From NCBI GenBank assembly GCA_030760725.1, contig JASWHV010000005.1, positions 25,987,241 to 26,051,240 of the forward strand: 64,000 nt of DNA, given 5' to 3'. A program made the translations under genes and the position numbers. The first letter of the stretch is position 1. Each line of letters begins with the position of its first letter. The notes beneath the pieces were generated by a model, which was given only the letters and a program-made list of their open reading frames with translations, made no database searches and was not told where the DNA came from. This stretch comes from Neostapfia colusana. Lineage: Eukaryota > Streptophyta > Magnoliopsida > Poales > Poaceae. This document shows positions 11,331 through 21,240 of the stretch, piece by piece.

Positions 11331-12808
11331 TGTGGCGGACCGGAATCCGCTCATCCAGGATCGCAGAGGGTGGTGCCGCGCGATGCTACACCTGACAGCA
11401 CATGACATAAGAACACATTATATTACATGGGAAAACAAACTGAATATACAAAGTAGTACACTTCTCAATTACAAACTAGGGTCTTTATTACACAGCGGAA
11501 GTTTCTTTTGTACAACTCACGCCCGACTATCTAGCAAAAGCCGGTTGCTCAGCCCTAGGGCAACCCACACTAGCTGCACTCCTCAGCTCAGCGCGGCGTG
11601 TACGGCTCCCACTCAGCCGTGGTCCCCGACGGAGGGTAACCCTCGCCGGTGGACTCGTACTCCGAGTCCATGGGTGGCTCCTCACCTGAAAAACACTTAA
11701 GCAGCAACCGTGAGCACGATGGATCAACAAGGCTTAACCGACTCACCTAAGCATGAAACTCTACATGAGGTGTACCATCACATAGGTTAGTAATACTGCA
11801 GAAAAGGGACATGCCTACAAGTTCATCCTTACTTCATCTTTTAGCAACAAGTTAACAGTTCAAAAATCTGAAATTTAGTAAGCAATATTTGGTGGCACAC
11901 ATGTAGCAAAACAATTATATCACAACAGCAAGATTAAATCCTCACATTCCATACATTAGTCTACATTACGACGCAGTGAACAAGCGGTACTCGTCACCAC
12001 GAGGGACGGCGAATCGACTCGATATACACCTGCAGGGAAACCCAAAGAGCACGTCACGTACGCCCACCCGTGGAGCTGCACAGCACACTCACTCGATGTC
12101 GTACGGGACAACCTTTCACCCAACAGCCCAAACGTCGAACCGGTCACACCGAAACGAGCAGGAGGTTCCCCACACGGAGCATCTCTCTATGCCCGTTGGC
12201 AGATTTCCACCTTGCTGCCCTCAGCCTACACCTATAAATCGGTGCGTTATGCCTCGACGCCTGGAGGTTTAGGCTACATCGGTTTATCAGGGCCCATATA
12301 TCCGACATGCCTTTACGTTCAATACTTGTTCAGCAGGGCCGCACATGGATCGGTCCTCAATCAAAACGGGCAGGGCTGCGCACACAAGACTTCTTCTTGC
12401 TGCGCCCTAGCCCTTGCCTAGTCTCATTTTCATTACTAAAGTGATCTCATATCACTCAACCAAACCCGTGTGTCCCAAGCCTAAACTCGCGAGTAGATTC
12501 CAACTACTCGACTTGTACCGAAGTCCTATGAAACATTAAGCATAGCCTGTCTACTCGAGGTCTTAGACACTACCCTCACTCTTATGGAAAAGTTTTGGTC
12601 ATGCAAGTGGTGTTCCATTCATCCTACACCTAATGCACATTCATACATCACCCTAATTAAGTGAACAAAGCAAAACTTGATAAAAGAGTTAATGCAAACC
12701 GGGGCTTGCCTTGTTGCTGCTGGTCAGTAGTTAGCTCTTCTTCCGGAAGGAGGAAGTCCAGCACTTCCGGAGTCTCTTCTTCAGTGACTACACGTTTATG
12801 AAATACTA

Positions 12809-12826
12809 CATGTTAATGAGTATGCA
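12809..12826. repeat. SINE target-site duplication, left copy (18 bp)
   Basis: CATGTTAATGAGTATGCA is repeated exactly at 12989-13006 on the other side of the SINE. Homologous LTR copies near 16590 and 42450 lack the insertion. Confidence 0.9.
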
Positions 12827-12988
12827 AAAGGGCATACCCAGTGCTGAAAGCTCCCACACATTGTGAGGTCTGGGGAAGGGAATTTCTAGGCAGCCTTCCC
12901 CTTGCTTATTTTGCAAGGAGGCTGATTCGAACCCAGGACCTCCAGGACACAAGTGGAGAGACTCTACCACTGCGCCAGGCCTGCCCTT
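12827..12988 (-). mobile_element. tRNA-derived SINE, reverse orientation
   Basis: Read on the minus strand, the element starts near 12988 and shows an RNA polymerase III box A (TGGCGCAGTGGTAGAG, complement of 12961-12977) and box B (GGTTCGAATC, complement of 12924-12933) with tRNA-like spacing. It then has a short non-tRNA body and ends in a short T run at 12827. At about 162 bases with a perfect 18-bp duplication, it fits plant SINEs of the Au or p-SINE type. It is non-coding and would depend on LINE enzymes to move. The exact family needs a database comparison. Confidence 0.85.
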
Positions 12989-13006
12989 CATGTTAATGAG
13001 TATGCA
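12989..13006. repeat. SINE target-site duplication, right copy (18 bp)
   Basis: Exact repeat of 12809-12826, abutting the box A end of the SINE. Confidence 0.9.
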
Positions 13007-15665
13007 TACAAGTTTATTGTAATACTACTGATATTAGTTCTAATCACCAGTTTCTAACAACTGGAAGTCTGTTTAAGAATTTAAAAAAGAACTGGGTGTT
13101 GGTGGTTTGGGCTTAGACCTAAGCATATGGTTAAGTGCTAAGTGGTTTCCCCTTTTTTCATATTAATCCCTCAAGTGGTTAAACAGGACAGGGGTGATCC
13201 AGAGCTCCAATGGAGCTGAGAATTTTTGTGTGAGTTCCTTGTCACAAGAAAACCCTCTGGACCAAACATTAGCACTTTTCATTGAGTGGTTTGCTCAGAA
13301 TAATTCTTTTAGCAATTAAGCAAAGAAGAATTAATTCTGAGGTAACACCCCTGTTCATGCCCAACTTAGTGAACTAAAATTTCAATTATAGCTCATAGAG
13401 TTTGCATGAATTTTCCTATCATTTTTGGTGCTAAGATTTGCCCAGAACTGAATTTCCAAGTTTTGGAAATTCTCTGAAAATGTTTCTGTATTCAAATGAA
13501 CACAGCACCTTCACATTTGAATTGCTCTGACCAAATTAACTCCAAATGGTCTGAAACTTTTACAAGGGTTCACTAACAACCTAAGGAACATTCTGGCAAA
13601 ATTTGGGGATTTTTGGATGAACCAAACTCCCTCTAAAATTCTTTTTCTGAAAAACTTTAAAGAATTTTTCCAGAATTAAATAATAGGTTTCATACAAATT
13701 GAGTTGCATATTTGGATAGAGTTATGCAAGCTGAATCCAAACCCAATTTGAATCACTAAATTTGGAGCCTCCTAGCAAAAGTTATGGGGTTCTAAAGTTT
13801 GAGTGGAAACTGGAATTGTTTTGCTATTGGAAAAGAACCCGGGCCCACTCTTTAAATCCCAGCCAGTGAGAACCGAGAACACACGGGCCACAGGGTTACC
13901 CTGCGCACAGCCACACGGAATACTGGGCCATATTCGATCCAGTTTTAAACTCTCCCTCACTGACTGGTGGGCCCGCCCCACCCTTCTTCTTCCTCCGAGC
14001 CCTCCTTCCCGCGCGCGCGCTAACCTCGCCGGACCGAGGCGGCGCCTCACCGGCTGAGTGTCTCCGGCCGTCTCCCGGTCGGAGGCTCGCCGCCTGGGGG
14101 TTTATGGGGTCGGGAAACATGTTTGTGGGCTCGGTTCAGGCGCTAGAGGATCGGAACGGTGCCGGCAGCGTGCGGCGGCCTCGGGGAATGATCGGCATCG
14201 TCGCCCGGTGGTCCTAGCCTGCCAACGACTCAGCCCATCCGTTCTACAGCACCAGTGGGTGCTAGGGAAACACGGCAAGTAAAGGCCGGCGCATGGCAAC
14301 ACCTCCAGAGGAGTTCTCACCGTGCGTCTGACTCCTGCCGCGCGGTTGAGCATGGAACGACATGAAATACCCCGCACTGTGTCAGTTTTCTAGCTAGGGT
14401 TGCGAAGTGAAATTGACCGCTAGCTAGTCTAGGTCCTGTGTGCATGATTTGGTGGTCTAAGAACGACGGTTAAGGACGAATTTGATGGATTCTTACCCGG
14501 AGGTCCGAGTGGATGCGCCGGGAGAAAAACGTCAAATTGACGCTCGATGGTCCACCGTCGGGGCTGTGGCTTGGCTAGTAGCAGCGTGACTATCCAGCGC
14601 GTCTCCGAGTGGCCTAGCTCGGCCGGGAAAGCCTCTGGTTCGAGCTGCCCACGGTGAGCCCGTGCCGGCTGTTCTTCTCAGTCACCGCCAATAGTCTCGG
14701 GGCTAGGTTCTGGGCAGCTAAACTCGATTGTCTTCGGCCGGAGGAGGTAGAGGGCGAGTAGCTGGTGTGGTTTTTGGCTAGGGGGGGGGTGCTGCACGCG
14801 AGAGCTCGGCCGAATCCTCACGGGAAGTCGATCGGCAGCAGCCGGGTCGGTTCAGCGCGAGGCACGGGAGCAGTGATGATCTTCACGTGGCCGCGCGTGT
14901 TACCGCCGCTGCAGTCGGTCCTCCACGGCGCGCTGGCTCGTGCGGTGTCCCTCCCTCTCGGGCGCGGGAGCAGGAGCTGGCGGGCTGTGTTCGACCGGCG
15001 TCGGGGAGAACAGGCCACGCTCGGTTTGGAGAACAGTCCTCCCACTGACTTGTGGGCCCACTCTCCCCCTAATCCTCTTTTTCCAAATTCTGCTGCAAAT
15101 ATCTCAGCTACTCTCCATTTAATGAGAGACTTAGCCCCCAAGTATTGGTTTGAATTTGAGTTCCAAATTTTGAAATTTGTTTGGCTAAATTTGCCCCACA
15201 TTTGAACTGAAATTCAAATTCAGTTTTTTGAATTCTTGCAAATTTAGCTCTTGACAAGATGAACCCCATTGAGGATGAAAATTGGTGGGTTTACTCAGAA
15301 AAATGTGCTGAGTTTAAATATGAAGCTAACTTTTGAATTTGGGTGACGAAAGTTGCTGCAATTTGAATTTACTTTCAAATTGGCCTCTTTTTCAAATAAC
15401 CCAAAAAGTGCCTCAAAAAGTGTTGGATTTGCATGAAACTTGGCTTGAACCCTCCCAAGACTTTCCAAGTTCTAGGGGTGATCTCAACCTCTCATGTTCA
15501 TGTGTCCAACTCCCACTTTGTGAAAATGAAGGCTTTCCCCTCTAATCACTCTCTTGATGGAGGTTACTTGCTCTTCACAATATTTCCTAAGATATCTACA
15601 ATAAAAACTGTGGTGTTGTGAGGTGAAGAAAAGTTTTTGCAAGTCCCTTTTCTTGGGATTTTACA

Positions 15666-15670
15666 GTCGG
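15666..15670. repeat. Target-site duplication of inverted solo LTR, right copy (GTCGG)
   Basis: Exact repeat of 11326-11330; element A's own LTR resumes here with GTGGTGGAATGCC. Confidence 0.9.
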
Positions 15671-18035
15671 GTGGTGGAATGCCCAGCGGCGAGCGCTCCG
15701 GCGAAGCGCCGCCGTGGGAGCTGCGGGAGAGCGCGAGGTAGACGAAGGGGGCGGGTCCACCGGTCAGCCTCTGATCTCGCACGGGGATCTGTTTGCGGCC
15801 GGGATTCGGTGCGGCAGCGCGGGTAAAACCCCGTGGGCCACGGTGTGGCCGCATTCTGAGTGGGCCGGCTCGAGGAGTGGGCCCCACCCGCAGAATTTAA
15901 ACATTTTGGGAATTTCCAGTTTTAGTTCAAACTTCAAATGAATAGAACTTTGGCTAGGAAACTCCAAATTCGATGAACCAAATTTTTCTGAACTAAAAAT
16001 TCTGAGTACTTTCCAGCAATACAAAATTCAACTCATAAAAGTGAATAGTTTCCCAGCATTAAATCCCTAAATTTTAAACTGTGGGGAATTTTATCTGGAG
16101 AACTACTTTATGAAAAATTCTGAAATTTGGCTGAGGGGTTCATTGGAAATTCCCTGAATCCCAGTAAAATTTTCAGACCCATCCAAGTTCATTTATTTAC
16201 CCTAATGGGGTGATTAAGAGAACTGCCCTGAGAAAATAGAAAAATGTACAGAAACAATTTTCAGATTTTCTCAAATCTTAATTGGGGCATAACTTTCAGT
16301 AGAATTCTTCAAATGACATGAAACCAATTCCATTAGAACCATCTTAAATTCTAGTTTCCAGAAAGTAATGGTTGGAGCCATGAAAACACCTGGAATTACT
16401 TAGAGGCTCAAATATTGACCCAATAGGCTTTTATTTGTACAAGGTTCAAATGAACTTTATTTCAAATGAAACTTGGTCAAGATTCTAGTTAGGACCCTAC
16501 CAAGCCACCATAACAATTTTAGAACCAAAGGGGAGGGTTAGCTAGAGTTATTAGCAATTAAGTATTCAAGTTCACACATTGCATATTCATTAACATGTAG
16601 TATTTCATTAACGTGTAGTCGCTGAAGGCGAGAAAGCTCCGGAGGTACTCGACTTCCTACTTCCGGAAGAAGAACTAACCCCTGACCAGCAGAAACCAGG
16701 CAAGCCCCGGTTTGCATTAAGCCTTTTATAAAGTTTTACTTTGTTTACATACGTAGGGGGAAGTGTATATGTGCATTAGGTGTAGGATGGATGAAAACCC
16801 CACTTGCATGACCAGAAATTTTCCATAAGAGTGAGGGTAGTGTCTAAGACCTCGAGTAGACAGGCTATGCTTAATGTTTCATAGGACTTCGGTACAAGTC
16901 GAGTAGTTGGAATCTACTCGCGAGTTTAGGCTTGGGACACACGGGATTGGTTCGAGTGAAGTGAGATCACTTTAGTAATGAAAATGAGACTAGGCAGGGG
17001 CTAGGGCGCAGCAAGAAGAAATCTTGTGTGTGCATCCCTGTCCGTGTCGATTGAGGACCAATCGGTGTGCCCCGATAAACCGATATAGCCTAAACCTCCA
17101 GGCGTCGAGGCATAACACACCGATTTATAGGTGTAGGCTGAGGGCAGCAAGGTGGAAATCTGCCAACGGGCATAGAGAGATGCTCCGTGTGGGGAACCTC
17201 CGGCTCGTTTCGGTGCGACCGGTTCGATGTTTGGCTGTTGGGTGAAAGGTTGTCCCGTACGACATCGAGTGAGCGTGCTGTGCAGCTCCACGGGTGGGCG
17301 TACGTGATGTGCTCTTTGGGTTTCCCTGCAGGTGTATATCGAGTCGATTCGCCGTCCCTCGCGGTGACGAGTACCGCTTGTTCACTGCATCGTAACGTAG
17401 ATAATTTATAGAATGTTATACTTCAATATTGCTGTCATCATATAATTGTATTGCTACATGTGTGCCACCGAATATTGCTTACTAAATTTCAGATTCCCAA
17501 ACTGTTAACTTGTGGCTAAAAGATGAATTAAGGAGGAACTTATAGGCGAGTCCCTTTGCTGCAATATTACTATCCTATGTTCATGGTACATCTCATGTAG
17601 AGTTTGATGTCTACGTAAGTCGGTTAAGTCTTGTTGAGCCATCGTGCTCACGGTTGCTGCTTAAGTGTTTTTCAGGTGAGGAGCCACCCACGGACTCGGA
17701 GTACGAGTCCACCGGCGAGGATTACCCTCCGTCGGGGACTACGGCTGAGTGGGAGCCGTACACGCCGCGCTGAGCTGAGACATGCAGCTATTGTGGGTTG
17801 CCCTAGGGCTGGGAAACCGACTTTTGCTAGATAGGCGTGTGTGAGTTGTATAGAGTAGACTTCCGCTGTGTAACATAAACAATAGTTTGTAACTGAAGTT
17901 TGTACCTGTTTGTATAGTTCACTTTGTTTTCCCATGTAATATATTGTGTCCTTACGACGTGTGCTGTCGGGTGTCGCATCGCGCGGCACCACCCTCTGCG
18001 ATCCTGGAATGAGCGGATCCTGGTCCGTCACAGCC

Positions 18036-18050
18036 TGGTATTAGAGCTGC
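18036..18050 (+). other. Element A primer-binding site
   Basis: TGGTATTAGAGCTGC begins a few bases after the LTR terminus GTCACA at 18032. It matches the initiator Met-tRNA type site used by Tekay-like elements, with one change (TATTAG for TATCAG). Confidence 0.8.
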
Positions 18051-20008
18051 ATTGGGGATAGCACAGTACTTAAGGACTGTATTATGGGAAAACTTAGGAT
18101 TACGGTGAGGATTCGGTAGTTGCCCAAGTAAGGACTATATTAGCATAGTTACTTAAAGTGGCAAAGACTAACCTATGTGTTATAATTCTGAATTTTAATT
18201 ATGTAGCGACGCACCTTCCCTCTGGTAAGATTGGTAAGGAACGCCACCGAAAGCGGTTCAATTTGGTTAGCTCCCCTGACGAGGAAAGTGGTTCAGGGAT
18301 AAGTCTCACAGCTTGGTGTGAGACGTCAATATGAAACTCTTGGACTCTTCATGTTCCTGAGTTCATATGAAACGCTGATCCCTAGCGTGCATTAGGCAAG
18401 TAAGTGGAGACCCCATCGCGTGGTCAGTAACGAGAGAGTGTGTTCGTCTGGGAATAGCCCAGGGGGACATACGCAGCGCTTGCCATCGGCGTGCCCTGCA
18501 GGGCAGTAGGTGGTATCTGTTGGGTTGATAACATTCCCAACCGTGACGACCCGTTCATGACATACTCGGGTTTCCCGTCGTGTGGTGTTGAAACACGATC
18601 ACGTACCTTGAGACACAACCTAGCTCAAGGACGGCCGTATGACAATGATACGGGCGTTTGTATTTACTTTTAAATATGATCCTGCCTGAAATGAAAACAA
18701 CCATTGAGTGCACCATTATTGTTTGGTCTTTTGCAGGTACTAACCACGTATGTATCCGTGTAGAAAACGTGTGCGAGAGACCGTTTAGTGCCACACTTGA
18801 GACGTATATGCCGGTATAATCCTTTAAGATTTTCTTTTGTGAGGAACGTAGTACCGAGATATTGTAGGCATATGCATGAAAATAATGATAACAAGGAATT
18901 AAAATCATTAGGTTAAACATTTAGGACCCTGCTTGGGTAAACAAATTGGATAGTGATGAGTGTAGTTTCAAAAAGACTGAAAAACAGAGTGCTCTGTTTT
19001 GGGCAGCAAGTTTGCTGAACTTCAACAGAGCACAACTCACAGGTCTTTTAGCCCAGGGAGGTGTGGTATATAGTTCTGGAAAGGTATTTAAGTACCCTAC
19101 AACTTTTTTGCAGACTTCCAGGGCTGAAACGCACCTTAAAATGGCTTAAATCCCAGAGGAAGGTAAACTGTCCAGAACCAGGACAGAGTGAAACCCTCTC
19201 TGGACTGTTCTGTTTTTCAAACATAACTTTCAGTAGAAAAATAAAAAAAATTTCATATTATACATCCTTAGAAAGGGTAGAAGATGTGCTACATCTTTGC
19301 AATTCAAAGTTTCTGAAATTTCAGCACAGATTTCAGTGGAAACCAGAGTCAAAAAAGCAACTTCCATGGGAGGTGCTGTTGAAATTCTTCCAAAAATTCT
19401 GCTGACTTTGAATTTCCATAACTTTTTAACCAAAGCTGATATGTGGGCAAATGAATACTTGTTGGAAATATACGGAAGTTAGCTTTAACTTTGCAATTCA
19501 ACTTGAGTCATGAAACTGCCCAGAACCAGATCGAAACCTTTAATATGTAGAAACTGGTCCTTCTGACAGAGGAATGACAGTTGAACTCATTGGAGAGATT
19601 GTTGTACCCTAGAGGGGGTTTGAGTACTTCCAATGGGGTAGAACATACTCCTGAGAGGTTATCTTCAATTAGTGAATGATTTGAGTATAGGTCTCAGTCA
19701 ATTTCTTTTACTAGAGACCATGTTTGTGTCGTACTGAAGATAAAAGTGGGGTATACGTGATGACAACGCGATAGTAACGTCTCGTAGTGACCAAACCTAG
19801 TTGTGGTGAGCTTCCAAAGAGGGGGTTCATCGAGTTGGATTAAACTAGCTTGTATTTGTTCGGTAATGGTGTAGCTTGTGCAAAGTTATTACATTATCTA
19901 TACACGAGATGTATCGCATGTTTTATTGTCATTATGTTTTTACGCCTATTTTTATTGGGCTGCATGCAATATGTTGCGGGACTGATGTTTATTATCGTAT
20001 GGTTGCAG
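18051..20008 (+). other. Element A leader (untranslated), with conserved blocks
   Basis: There is no recognisable gene in about 1.95 kb. Two blocks are shared with the leaders of B, E and F: TGCAGGTACTAACCACG near 18732-18748 and a block at 18769-18795 ending in TTAGTGCCAC. The first contains CAG|GT (boundary after 18736), which resembles a 5' splice site. The leader ends GGTTGCAG directly before the gag ATG, which resembles a 3' splice site. Unlike B and E, no pre-gag frame is found here. The frame from 19850 only extends the gag frame upstream. Confidence 0.6.
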
Positions 20009-21240
20009 ATGGTTCGTACTAGGACCACGCACGAGGTTGGTGGCTCTAGCCAACAGGGAGGTGATGACTCCCAGTCACCGGCCTACGACAGCACCCCGCA
20101 GCAGCAGCCACCACCGCCGCCTCCGCTTACTCTAGCGGATGTGATAGAGGCACTGGTGGGTGGTCGTGAGGAGAAGACCGACCTGCTCCGCACGATCGTG
20201 CAGAATACGTCCCAGGCGGGGAGGCGTCAATGGAGGGAGCCTCGTGAGCCTCGTGAGGTGTCGTACTCGGACTTGATGAGTACGCACCCTCCAGTGTTCA
20301 CAGAAGCCGAAGAACCACTGGAGGTCGACAACTGGCTGCGAACAATCGAGTCCAAGTTCGGGCTGCTCCAATGTACGGAGCGGCAGAAGACTCTGTTCGC
20401 AGCACAGAAGCTTCACGGTGCCACTGGTGCGTGGTGGGCGAATTATGTCGCCTCACGTCCGGCTGGCCATGACGTGGAGTGGGAAGAGTTCCGGGAGGCG
20501 TTCCGCGCCTATCACATTCCTCCCAGAATAATGAAGAGGAAGTTCCAAGAATTCTTGGAGCTGAAGCAGGGCGGGAGGAGTGCCCATGACTACTCCCGTG
20601 CCTTCAACCATCTGGCGCAATATGCGTCAGACTACATCTCCACTGAAGAGAAGAAGCGGGAACGTTTCTATCGGGGGTTACACCCCGAAATGAAGACACA
20701 TCTCGTTTAGTGGAATCGCGGCACCTTCAATGACATAGTCAATGCCGCGATTATGCAAGAGGATGCTCAGTGGGAGTTGGCAGCTGAGCAGAGGAAGCGC
20801 AGCGCTCCACCCAGCAGTGGGGGTGGCAATCCCCAGAAGTATCGCATGGTGTATCGGACACCATCCGGGCAGCAGTGCCATCCACCAGCGCGACCTCAGC
20901 GATTCGGGGGACGTCCTTTTCAAGCACCCCCGTTCCGACCGCCGATGCCACCACCAAGAAAGCAGCAGCAGCAGCAGCAGCAGCAGACGGCACCCCGGGC
21001 GTTTCCACCGCCACAAGCACCCCGGGTTTCCGTCCACCGATCAGCGGGGGACCGCCCCGTTTCACTTGCTTCACGTGTGGCCAGGCGGGCCACTTAGCGA
21101 AGGACTGTCCCCAGGGGCAGCAAAGCAGCGGGCAAGCCCAGTTCCAGGGCGGTGCTCGAGGTCGACCTCCGGTCAAGAAGGTTGGTCAGCGGACTGGGGG
21201 CGTTCGCCACCTCGACAAAGAGGACGCCCCGGAGGGAGAC
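20009..21240 (+). pseudogene. gag: Element A gag (broken)
   Basis: Capsid/nucleocapsid precursor. I chose the ATG at 20009 (MVRTRTTHEVGG) because B's gag starts with the equivalent [12 protein letters not shown]. After a Pro/Gln-rich N-terminus, the gag core has DVDNWLR-like and WWANY motifs and an AYHIPP segment. A TAG at 20708 interrupts it. The frame then continues through a Gln-rich stretch encoded by a CAG-type repeat, shifts by one base near 21020, and resumes with a CCHC knuckle ([14 protein letters not shown], 21067-21108). One stop and one frameshift disable it. Confidence 0.88.
20961..20986 (+). repeat. (GCA)n microsatellite in element A gag
   Basis: About eight or nine GCA/CAG units encode the poly-Gln tract. 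It lies just upstream of the frameshift in gag, though the shift itself appears to be about 30-60 bases further on. Confidence 0.8.

Larger units (their letters stand above)
11331..15665 (-). mobile_element. Inverted solo LTR of the element A family
   Basis: This 4.3-kb segment is the reverse complement of a whole family-A LTR: it begins TGTGGCGGACC (complement of the LTR end) and ends GGATTTTACA (complement of the LTR start). No internal region or second LTR adjoins it, and GTCGG flanks it, so it is a solo LTR left by LTR-LTR recombination after a separate insertion. A SINE accounts for 180 bases of its extra length. The GC-rich block near 13950-15050 holds many overlapping open frames on both strands but no recognisable protein. 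It lies inverted beside its own family's LTR (15671-18032). Confidence 0.9.
138..18032 (+). repeat. Element A 5' LTR (interrupted twice)
   Basis: The LTR proper is 138-1238, 10987-11330 and 15671-18032, joined across the Copia insertion and the inverted solo LTR. Its pieces align in order with the 3' LTR: 1-1238 with 24612-25710, 10987-11330 with 25711-26056, and 15671-18032 with 26057-26574 plus 42039-43943. It lacks about 50 bases near 17069 that the 3' LTR has near 42925-42975. It holds no gene; open frames in the GC-rich part (720-1142, 871-1071) lie in LTR sequence and recur in the 3' LTR copy. Confidence 0.88.

Noticed and set aside
12806..12991. 61-codon minus frame and possible true tRNA gene
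   Set aside because: The Pol III boxes belong to a SINE: it has a non-tRNA body and an 18-bp target duplication, and no cloverleaf 3' half.
13770..15205. GC-rich block with many frames, resembling a gene 5' end
   Set aside because: It is inside the inverted solo LTR and matches the LTR of element A in reverse; no exon pattern or known protein.
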